Source of the DNA: Candidatus Hydrogenedentes bacterium UBA2224
Lineage (GTDB): Bacteria; Hydrogenedentota; Hydrogenedentia; Hydrogenedentales; SLHB01
Assembly (NCBI GenBank): GCA_002348185.1
Contig: DDYW01000138.1
Location: 1 to 24,107, forward strand
DNA: 24,107 nt
Reading direction: 5' to 3'
The notes beneath the pieces are model-generated. The model worked only from the letters and a program-made list of their open reading frames with translations. It did not search any database and was not told the DNA's origin. Shown piece after piece: positions 14,305-20,912 of this stretch. The position numbers and the translations under genes are program-made. Numbering within the stretch: the stretch's first letter is position 1; each line of letters opens with the position of its first letter.

Positions 14305-14388
14305 GTGCATGACCCGCGCGGCGTGCGGTTGCGGCGGCACGCGGGCGGATTCCGTTTTTGGGTTTGAAACAACGTTCGGAGCACTGCG

Positions 14389-15972
14389 ATTCGTCCTCTT
14401 CTAACCCTATCCGCGTTGGTCCTGACGCTGGTTGCCAGCGTGGCGGCCGCCGATGGCGCCGGGGATGTCCGGATGGCGCTGGGGGCCGGTCCGCGCACCG
14501 GCGACGTGTACGTGGTCGAGGTGCCGGTTTCCGGCGCGGACGCGGTCGCGGAGCTGACCCGGCGGCAGTTCGACATCGCCTCGGTGCATGGGGGCGTCGT
14601 CGAGGTTTATGCCGTGGCCGAAGAGCTCGTCCTGCTGGCGGAGTTGGGCTATTCGTGGCGGGTGCTCGGGCGCGACGGCGATGGGACGAAGGCGCTCGAC
14701 GAATACAACGGGTACGCGTCCGTCACGGCCCTCCTCGATGCCTATGCGCAGGCGTATCCCGCCATCGCGCGGCTTGAAAGCGCGGGCCCGTCGGTGCAGG
14801 GCCGCGAGCTGTGGGTGCTCTACATCAGCGACCACCCCGGTCTCGAGGAAGACGAGCCTGAATTCAAATACACCGCAACCATTCACGGCGACGAGCCCCT
14901 CGGCACCGAGCTGTGCCTGTATTTCATCGATCTGCTGCTCACGGAATACGGCCACACCCCGCGCATTACCGCCCTCGTCGACAACACCGCCATCGCGATC
15001 ATGCCCCTGATGAATCCCGACGGACGCGAGGCCGGCACGCGGGGGAACGCCCATGGCGTGGATCTCAACCGCGCGTTCCCACGGTATCCGGCGGATTACA
15101 CCGGCAGCATCGGAGACGGCGAACCGCTCAACACCGCCGGACGCCAGCCCGAGGTCGCGCGCGTCATGGAATGGACCGCGGCGAACCGCTTTGTGTTGTC
15201 GGCCAATTTTCATACGGGCTCGCTACTCGTCAATTATCCCTACGACGAGGATGGCGTGCCCTCGGGAGCGGATGCCCCCACACCCGACGACGCGTTGTTT
15301 GAAGACGTGGCCCGGTGCTATTCCCGCCAGAACCTCCCGATGTGGAACAGCGTGGAATTTGCCGACGGGATCTCCAACGGGTCGGCCTGGTACGTCATTT
15401 TCGGCAGCATGCAGGACTGGAATTACCGGTACATGGCCTGTAACGACGTCACGATCGAGCTGTCATACGCCAAATGGCCCGCAGCCGGCACCTTGCCGGC
15501 GTTCTGGGACGACAACCGGGAAGCCATGCTGCAGTATCTCGAAGCGGTCCACATCGGCGTGCGCGGCATCGTCACCGACGCCCTCACCGGCCAGCCGGTC
15601 GACGCCCGGGTGACGGTCGAGGGCAACGCCCAACCCGTGTTCACCGACCCGGACGTGGGCGATTACCACCGCATGCTCCTGCCCGGCGTCTATACCCTCA
15701 CCCTCCAGGCCGAGGGCTACCATCCGCGAACGTTCACGAACCTCACCGTCACCACCGGGCCCGCCACCCGCGCCGACGCCGCCCTCGTGCCGCTCGGCGC
15801 CGTGTTCGACGCCGACGTCAACGACGACGGCGACGTCAATGCCGTCGATATCCAGCTTGTGGTCAACGATGTCCTGGGCCTCCCGGTCCCGATCGATGGC
15901 GACATCAACGGGGACGGCGACGTCAATGCCGTCGATGCCCAGCTCGTCATCAACGCCGCCCTCGTCCGCTAG
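14389..15972 (+). CDS. Secreted M14 zinc carboxypeptidase with TTR-like and dockerin domains
   Basis: This is a 527-aa protein if it starts at the ATT at 14389. Residues 1-21 then form an ideal signal peptide (RPLLTLSALVLTLVASVAAA), and GGAG lies seven bases upstream. No ATG, GTG or CTG fits; the TTG at 14416 would remove the basic start of the signal and has no ribosome binding site. The M14 domain shows zinc ligands His166 and Glu169 (ATIHGDE) and His275 (ANFHTG), substrate-binding Arg228 (VDLNRAFP), and catalytic Glu357 (TIELSYAKWP). Residues 388-468 form a transthyretin-like regulatory domain, as in carboxypeptidases D/E/N. Two dockerin-type calcium loops follow (DVNDDGDVNAVD near 476-487; DINGDGDVNAVD near 505-516). 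It probably cleaves C-terminal residues from peptides outside the cell. No cohesin is visible nearby. Confidence 0.88.
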   Translation: MRPLLTLSALVLTLVASVAAADGAGDVRMALGAGPRTGDVYVVEVPVSGADAVAELTRRQFDIASVHGGVVEVYAVAEELVLLAELGYSWRVLGRDGDGTKALDEYNGYASVTALLDAYAQAYPAIARLESAGPSVQGRELWVLYISDHPGLEEDEPEFKYTATIHGDEPLGTELCLYFIDLLLTEYGHTPRITALVDNTAIAIMPLMNPDGREAGTRGNAHGVDLNRAFPRYPADYTGSIGDGEPLNTAGRQPEVARVMEWTAANRFVLSANFHTGSLLVNYPYDEDGVPSGADAPTPDDALFEDVARCYSRQNLPMWNSVEFADGISNGSAWYVIFGSMQDWNYRYMACNDVTIELSYAKWPAAGTLPAFWDDNREAMLQYLEAVHIGVRGIVTDALTGQPVDARVTVEGNAQPVFTDPDVGDYHRMLLPGVYTLTLQAEGYHPRTFTNLTVTTGPATRADAALVPLGAVFDADVNDDGDVNAVDIQLVVNDVLGLPVPIDGDINGDGDVNAVDAQLVINAALVR

Positions 15973-16121
15973 TACCGCGTTCCAAGAGGAACAACGCGAA
16001 CCCGGGGGCCTTCCCGTGTTGCCGAATAAACCGCGGTATCGGGTGTACTGAGCAGAGGCAGGCAGGGACGCCCGGGCATGCGGTCCAGACGCATGCGGGA
16101 ACCCCGCGCCGCTTGCGGGCA

Positions 16122-16152
16122 TTGACAAGCCCCCGCAGGAACGCGCTAGACT
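16122..16152 (+). promoter_or_regulatory. Candidate promoter of the NfeD-flotillin operon
   Basis: A perfect TTGACA (16122-16127) and TAGACT (16147-16152) are 19 bases apart, slightly long for sigma70. The start site would be near 16159, about 76 bases before the ATG. A GCATGCG/CGCATGC dyad lies about 30 bases upstream, a possible operator. Confidence 0.5.
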
Positions 16153-16234
16153 GTCCCATGGGGCCGTTGCGCCGCTGTGGCAGCGCGTATCCGAACCGCG
16201 ACACGCCGGCGGCACGCCATTGGGAGGGGCAACC

Positions 16235-16930
16235 ATGACCACGGTCTTCATTATCTGCGCCGCGCTGGGATCTACCATTCTGATTATCCAGCTGATCATG
16301 CTGCTGATGGGATTTGGTTTCGATCACGACATCGGCGACGGGCATGCCTTCGATTTTGGCGGGGACCACGACGCCTCGTTCGGCGACCACCCCATCGAGT
16401 TCGGCGGGGACCACGACGCCGGCGCCCTCGGCGACCACGATGTCGGCGCGGACGGCCATCTTGATGCCGCCCACGACCACGGCATTCACGACCACGGTTC
16501 CTCATGGTTTTTCAGCATGTTGTCGGTGCGCTCGGTGGTGGCGGCCCTGGCGTTTTTCGGGCTGGCCGGGCTGGCGATGGACGCGGGCGGTGCCCCCATC
16601 TATATCACCTTTGTCGTGGCCTGCGGCGCGGGCGCGGTGGCCATGATCATCGTCGCGTGGCTCATGCGCCTGCTGTACAGCCTTAACGCCGAGGGCAATG
16701 TGCATATCGAGCGCGCCGTGGGGTTGCCGGCCTCGGTCTATCTGCGCATTCCGGGCAAACGCTCGGGAACCGGCAAGGTTACCGTGAAGCTTCAGGACCG
16801 CACCATGGAGTATCTCGCCATGACGGAAGGCGGCGCACTGCCGACCGGCGCGCCCGTCAGGGTGGTGGGCGTCATCGGACCGGACACCCTGGAGGTTGCG
16901 CCGGCCCCCGAAGGGAAGGAGAACATCTGA
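16235..16930 (+). CDS. NfeD-like membrane protein with His/Asp-rich loop
   Basis: This 231-aa protein is the NfeD-type partner commonly encoded next to flotillins. A membrane segment lies at about 4-26, and two more at about 96-113 and 118-142. The C-terminal 85 residues form an OB-fold-like domain (VGLPASVYLRIPGKRSGTG, then a VRVVGVIGPDTLEV end). Residues 30-88, between the first and second membrane segments, are unusual: a Gly/Asp/His-rich loop with repeated GGDHDA and GDH motifs and an HDHGIHDHG end, resembling metal-binding stretches. The ATG at 16235-16237 has GGGAGGGG just upstream. It is followed after one base by the flotillin start, so they form an operon. NfeD proteins are thought to help organise flotillin membrane domains; the metal role of the loop is inference. 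Confidence 0.82.
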   Translation: MTTVFIICAALGSTILIIQLIMLLMGFGFDHDIGDGHAFDFGGDHDASFGDHPIEFGGDHDAGALGDHDVGADGHLDAAHDHGIHDHGSSWFFSMLSVRSVVAALAFFGLAGLAMDAGGAPIYITFVVACGAGAVAMIIVAWLMRLLYSLNAEGNVHIERAVGLPASVYLRIPGKRSGTGKVTVKLQDRTMEYLAMTEGGALPTGAPVRVVGVIGPDTLEVAPAPEGKENI

Positions 16931-16931
16931 C

Positions 16932-18545
16932 ATGCCACTGTTTATCGGTCTGATCATCGTGCTGGGGGTCGTGATCTTCCTCAGCTTCGTGCTCCTGCTG
17001 GCCAACCGCTACAAGCGGTGTCCCAGCAACCGGGTACTGGTCATCTACGGTAAAGTGCGGGGCAACACGCCGGCGCGGTGCATCCACGGCGGCGCCGCGT
17101 TTGTGGTGCCGCTCATTCAGGATTACGCCTACCTGAGCCTGGAACCGTTCCAGATTGCCATCCCGCTGAAAGACGCACTGTCCATCGAGAACATCCGGGT
17201 CAACGTGCCCAGCGTATTCACCGTGGCTATCGGCACCCAGCCGGAGATCATGCAGAACGCGGCCATCCGTCTGCTGGGGCTCGACGCCCAGGAGATCAAG
17301 CACCAGGCCGAAGACATCATTTTCGGCCAGTTGCGCCAGGTGATCGCCTCGATGAGCATCGAGGACATCAACCGCGACCGCGACAAATTCCTTCACAGCA
17401 TCCAGTCATCGCTCGAACCCGAACTCCGCAAGATCGGCATGGTCCTGATCAACGTGAACATCACCGACATTACCGATGAGTCGGGTTACATCGAGGCCAT
17501 CGGACAAAAGGCCGCGTCGCAGGCCATTCAGCAGGCGCGCGGCGACGTCGCCGAAGAGGTGAAACTCGGCGAAATCCGCGTCGCGGAAGCCGAGCGCGAC
17601 AAGCTGGTCCGGGTCGCCGAAGCCAGCAAAGAACGCGAGATCGGCACGCGGGCCGCGACGCGCGACCAGGCCGTCCGCGTCGCCGAAATGGATAAGGAAC
17701 AGACCGTTGGCGAGCAGCAGGCCGCGTTCCAGCGCGACGTGGCCGTCAAGGATGCCGAACGCGAGATGCGCGTGCGTGTCGCGGGCGCCAACGCGTCGGC
17801 CATCGAGGGCGAAAACGAGGCCAAAGCCACTGTGGCAAACTCGAACGCCGCGTTGCAGGTGAAGGAGGCCGAGGCCTACCAGCTCGGCGAAACCCGCAAG
17901 CGCGAGGCCGAGGCCGCCGTCCTCGAGGCCCAGTACCGCGCCCAGGCCAAGGCGGCCCTGGCCGACGCCGAACGCGTTGAAGCCACACGCCGCGCCGAAC
18001 TCGAAGCGCCTGCCAAGGCCCAGAAGGCCAAGACCATCGTCGAGGCCGAGGCCGAAGCCGAGAAGCGCCGGATCGAGGCCGAAGGCCAGGCGGCCGCCAT
18101 CTTCGCCCGGCTCGAAGCCGAAGCCAAGGGTCAGTTTGAAATGCTGGCCAAGAAAGGCGACGGTCTCCGGCGCATCATCGAGGCCTGCGGCGGCGCCCAG
18201 GAGGCGTTCCAGCTCCTCATGCTCGAACACCTCGACACACTCGCCCAGACCTCGGCCCAGGCCATTGCGAACATCAAGTTCGACAAGGTCGTCGTCTGGG
18301 AAAACGGCGGGGACGGCCAGGGAAGCAACACGTCCAATTTCCTGCGCAACCTCTCGCACACGCTCCCGCCCATGCTGCAGGTCATGAAGGACATCGGCGG
18401 CATCGAGGTGCCGGAATACCTGGCCAGACTGACCCCCGAAGGCGCCGCGGAAGCGGCCGCGGTCCGGCAGGCCGCCCAGGCCAGAGGTGACGCGAAACCC
18501 GCCGGTACCGAACCAAAACCGAAAGAAACCGCCCCCGAAATGTAA
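16932..18545 (+). CDS. Flotillin-like SPFH-domain protein
   Basis: This 537-aa protein has flotillin structure. An N-terminal membrane segment (about 3-24) is followed by an SPFH/band-7 domain (about 30-190), including NRVLVIYGKV, IHGGAAFVVPL and SIEDINRDRDKFLHSIQ. Next comes a long Ala/Glu-rich coiled coil (about 195-400) with many EAE and RVAEA repeats, then a C-terminal oligomerisation region and a Pro/Lys tail. Bacterial flotillins (YuaG/FloT) form large assemblies in membrane microdomains and affect fluidity, signalling and secretion. ATG at 16932 follows the NfeD-like stop by one base, with AAGGAG ten bases upstream inside the NfeD gene's end. A strong terminator 19 bases after the stop closes the two-gene operon. 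Length and domain order are normal for the family; no lesions are seen. Confidence 0.93.
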   Translation: MPLFIGLIIVLGVVIFLSFVLLLANRYKRCPSNRVLVIYGKVRGNTPARCIHGGAAFVVPLIQDYAYLSLEPFQIAIPLKDALSIENIRVNVPSVFTVAIGTQPEIMQNAAIRLLGLDAQEIKHQAEDIIFGQLRQVIASMSIEDINRDRDKFLHSIQSSLEPELRKIGMVLINVNITDITDESGYIEAIGQKAASQAIQQARGDVAEEVKLGEIRVAEAERDKLVRVAEASKEREIGTRAATRDQAVRVAEMDKEQTVGEQQAAFQRDVAVKDAEREMRVRVAGANASAIEGENEAKATVANSNAALQVKEAEAYQLGETRKREAEAAVLEAQYRAQAKAALADAERVEATRRAELEAPAKAQKAKTIVEAEAEAEKRRIEAEGQAAAIFARLEAEAKGQFEMLAKKGDGLRRIIEACGGAQEAFQLLMLEHLDTLAQTSAQAIANIKFDKVVVWENGGDGQGSNTSNFLRNLSHTLPPMLQVMKDIGGIEVPEYLARLTPEGAAEAAAVRQAAQARGDAKPAGTEPKPKETAPEM

Positions 18546-18563
18546 CCGCATCCATTCATCAGC

Positions 18564-18605
18564 AACGGCCGCGCGTCTCCCAGCGGGATGCGCGGCCGTT
18601 TTCTT
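18564..18605 (+). terminator. Intrinsic terminator of the NfeD-flotillin operon
   Basis: AACGGCCGCGC (18564-18574) and GCGCGGCCGTT (18590-18600) form a perfect 11-bp stem with a 15-base loop, followed by TTTTCTT. It lies 19 bases after the flotillin stop codon. Confidence 0.88.
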
Positions 18606-18821
18606 GTGCACCGGCAGCCGGTTCACAGCCAGCCCAGACCCGGCCCGGCGGTCTTCTTTCGAGGGATGGGCCACAGAGGCCACAGAACACCGAGTTTGGA
18701 AGTCCTGCAGACGAACGGACTGGCGCGCATTGATCCCAGACGACGCCAAACGATAGAAACGGGACTCCGGGGATCCCGGAACGGGGTACACTCTGCTATG
18801 GTCGCGGCCCATGGAGCACGT

Positions 18822-18893
18822 GCACCCGTAACTCGACGCCGAAGGGCTGGGTGCCGGCGTTCCCACACTTCTTCCGGTCTGAAGGACCGGCAC
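18822..18893. repeat. Hairpin cluster upstream of the glycosidase gene
   Basis: GCACCC (18822-18827) pairs with GGGTGC (18849-18854). CCGGTC-TGAAG-GACCGG (18874-18890) is a 6-bp hairpin. GTGCCGG (18851-18857) can instead pair with CCGGCAC (18887-18893). The pairings are partly exclusive, so the segment could switch folds. It resembles the other palindrome clusters in style but not in exact sequence. Confidence 0.5.
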
Positions 18894-18981
18894 ATGAACA
18901 CTATCCGTCAAAGTGGGGGCCTTCATCGCTTACGCCTTTGATTTGCGTCGGTCATCCGGCGATTCGCGAGGATGCCGCATC

Positions 18982-19010
18982 TTGAGCGCGGAGTCGGCCT
19001 GCCGTATCAT
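18982..19010 (+). promoter_or_regulatory. Candidate sigma70-type promoter for the glycosidase
   Basis: TTGAGC (18982-18987) and TATCAT (19005-19010, five of six consensus bases) are separated by exactly 17 bases. The start site would be near 19017, giving a leader of about 37 bases. Confidence 0.6.
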
Positions 19011-19053
19011 GCCCCGATTGGAACGCGGTGAACTTACCGGAAGGAACCTCATC

Positions 19054-20835
19054 ATGGTGATCGCTATGTCCATCAATCTGTGCGTTGCTTTCTTTGCGGC
19101 GGCCCCCGGCGCTGCGGAACCCCCCGACTTCACCCCGGCAGGCGAATTTGGCGCCCGGATTCAGGCCGTCCTCGACCGCTACGGCATCCAGGAAATCGCC
19201 CCTCGCTTCACCGACGATTTTGTTCTGGCCGACGTGGTGCTGTCGCCGGAGTACCCGCGCCGCTTCGACAATTTCAGCGGCGACATCTCCGGCCGGTTTC
19301 TGGGGTCGGTTTCGATGCTGCCCAATCCGGAACAGGCGGCGCGGCTGGAAGGTCTCGTGAGCGAGATCGCGAAGCATCAGAAAGCGGATGGCCGGTTCGG
19401 CACCATGAATCTGTCGTTCGCGGCGGCGGACATTGAACCCGAGAACATGGCGTTGCTGTGGGGGAACGGCCGTCTGTTGACGGGGCTGATGGAGTATTAC
19501 GAGTATTCGGGCTCGCAACAGGCGCTCGACTGCGCGAAGAAGCTCGGCGATTTTCTCATCGGCGTGTACGAGACGTGTTCGGAGCCCGACGTGGCGAAAC
19601 GGCTTGAGGGCCAGGCCGCGCGCGGCTTCATCTGTTTCACGCAGCTCATCGAAGGGCTGGACATGCTCTGGCGAGCGACCTCCGACGACCGGTATCTCGA
19701 TACCGCGAGACGCATCGTGCCCTTGCTGGAACCGCGCGGCGTACAGCACACGCACGGGTACCTGACCACCCTGCGCGGCTACCTCATGCTCTACGAATCG
19801 ACCGGCGACGCGGCCATCCTTGCCCTGGCGGAGAAGCTCTATGGCGAGCTCGTTTCCTCCTCGGACTACCTCATCTACGGCGGGGTTCTGGAATACTTCG
19901 GGATGAAATACGACCGGGACGAGGGCTGTTCGCAGGCCGATTTCCTGCGTCTCAGCCTCCAGCTCTGGCAGGCCACCGGCAACCTGGACTACCTGGAACG
20001 CGCCGAGCGCTGTATGCTGAACATCTTCTATGCCGGGCAGTTTGAGACGGGCGATTTTGGCCACCGCCGCTTCGATGAGACCGGCTACATCCCCGCGCTG
20101 GGCGCCGGGCGCGCCTGGTGGTGTTGCACCATGCACGGCCACCGCGCGTTTGCCGACGTGCAGCGCTGCGTCGTGACCCGCGATAACACGGGCGTGAAGA
20201 TCAATCTCTTTCTCGAGGGCCGGTGGTCGGACGGCGGCGCCACGCTGACGCTGGCCCGCCCCGGCGCGACCGACCCGCAGGCGCCCGTGTTCCGCGTCAC
20301 GGTGGACGCCGCGCCCGAAGGCAACAGCATCCTCGCCCTGCGGCAGCCGTCCTGGGCGAAGGACATCCGCCTGCGCGTCAACCGCGCGGAACAGAAACCT
20401 CTTCTGCGCGACGGCTACCTCATCCTTGACCGCGCGTGGAAGAGCGGCGACGTGATGGAGGTGGACTGGGCCTTCGACGCGCGTCTGCTGCTGCCGGACG
20501 GCACGGTGATCCGTCCCGCGGACCTGACGGAGCAACCCGTTAAGGCCGCGTTGTTTTACGGCCCGTGGCTCTTGAGCGCGATCGACGAGCTCGACCCGTC
20601 GTTCCATGGAGAACCCTGGCGCGACAATCTGATCCACCTGCCCGAAACCGTCACACGTCCGGCCTCGGCAAGCGGTCCCGCGGGCAACCCGTGCATTGTG
20701 GAAGACGCGCACCTGGTTCTGGACTACCGCCACGACGGATTTCCTGATCCGTGCACCGTCACGTTGCGGCCCGTCTCCGAACAGACCCCGTACCGCCAGC
20801 CCATGGCGACCGTGTGGCTGAATTTCGCCCGGTAG
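19054..20835 (+). CDS. GH127-type glycosidase (beta-L-arabinofuranosidase family)
   Basis: This 593-aa protein belongs to the former DUF1680 group, now GH127/GH146, which release L-arabinofuranose from plant glycans and glycoproteins. An (alpha/alpha)6 barrel covers about residues 30-400, and beta-sandwich domains follow. In the characterised enzyme HypBA1 a zinc site is built from Glu338, Cys340, Cys417 and Cys418, one Cys being the nucleophile. Here Glu290 and Cys292 (RDEGC) and Cys357-Cys358 (AWWCCTMHG) have the matching pattern, so the site looks complete. The family motif usually reads CCPP; CCTMHG is a variant, so the substrate may differ. The N-terminus (MSINLCVAFFAAAPGAAEPP) looks like a short signal peptide, suggesting export. 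ATG at 19054 is preferred for the GGAAGGAA site eight bases upstream; an ATG at 19066 is an alternative. Confidence 0.85.
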   Translation: MVIAMSINLCVAFFAAAPGAAEPPDFTPAGEFGARIQAVLDRYGIQEIAPRFTDDFVLADVVLSPEYPRRFDNFSGDISGRFLGSVSMLPNPEQAARLEGLVSEIAKHQKADGRFGTMNLSFAAADIEPENMALLWGNGRLLTGLMEYYEYSGSQQALDCAKKLGDFLIGVYETCSEPDVAKRLEGQAARGFICFTQLIEGLDMLWRATSDDRYLDTARRIVPLLEPRGVQHTHGYLTTLRGYLMLYESTGDAAILALAEKLYGELVSSSDYLIYGGVLEYFGMKYDRDEGCSQADFLRLSLQLWQATGNLDYLERAERCMLNIFYAGQFETGDFGHRRFDETGYIPALGAGRAWWCCTMHGHRAFADVQRCVVTRDNTGVKINLFLEGRWSDGGATLTLARPGATDPQAPVFRVTVDAAPEGNSILALRQPSWAKDIRLRVNRAEQKPLLRDGYLILDRAWKSGDVMEVDWAFDARLLLPDGTVIRPADLTEQPVKAALFYGPWLLSAIDELDPSFHGEPWRDNLIHLPETVTRPASASGPAGNPCIVEDAHLVLDYRHDGFPDPCTVTLRPVSEQTPYRQPMATVWLNFAR

Positions 20836-20864
20836 CTCTTATCCAGGGCCGCGCCGAGGGCCCG

Positions 20865-20897
20865 CCCCCGGGACGGCGGCAGAGGCCGCCCCGGGGG
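20865..20897. terminator. Strong GC hairpin between convergent genes
   Basis: CCCCCGG, a three-base bulge, GGCGGC, loop AGAG, then GCCGCC and CCGGGGG make a 13-bp interrupted stem. It lies in the 77-base gap between the stops of the glycosidase and the macroglobulin, where it could end transcripts from both sides. Neither side has a T-run, so an intrinsic mechanism is uncertain. Confidence 0.5.
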
Positions 20898-20912
20898 GAA
20901 TCGCCGGGGAGT

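Larger units (their letters stand above)
13991..14388. other. Divergent intergenic region, partly AT-rich
   Basis: It separates the methyltransferase (minus) from the M14 peptidase (plus) and holds a promoter for each. The 13991-14090 part is much more AT-rich than the rest. On the minus strand, 14190-14280 reads as KKVEKGARKLLDDGELE in one frame and AIAVFEMAKAT in another, resembling phasin-like helical protein in two frames. This could be a decayed gene fragment, but it is too short to be sure. Confidence 0.5.
18546..19053. other. Intergenic region with terminator, hairpin cluster and promoter
   Basis: No gene is seen. The flotillin operon terminator (18564-18605) comes first. A stretch with GGCCACAGAGGCCACAGAACACC-type direct repetition follows (about 18668-18692; the CCACAG word occurs twice). 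A hairpin cluster (18822-18893) and the glycosidase promoter (18982-19010) complete the region. The glycosidase frame is open back to 18913, but that part runs through the promoter. Confidence 0.6.

Noticed and set aside
14309..14403. 31-aa leader peptide upstream of the M14 peptidase
   Set aside because: It begins at the predicted transcript start without a ribosome binding site, and nothing in it suggests attenuation; it also overlaps the proposed ATT start.
18787..18801. TACACT followed by ATG, a leaderless-type start
   Set aside because: No open frame of interest follows the ATG at 18798, and no -35 box is present.
18952..20733. Long open frame (593 aa) on the minus strand opposite the glycosidase
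   Set aside because: It is antisense to a clear GH127-type gene, has no recognisable motif and an Arg/Gln/Val-rich composition typical of GC-rich shadow frames.
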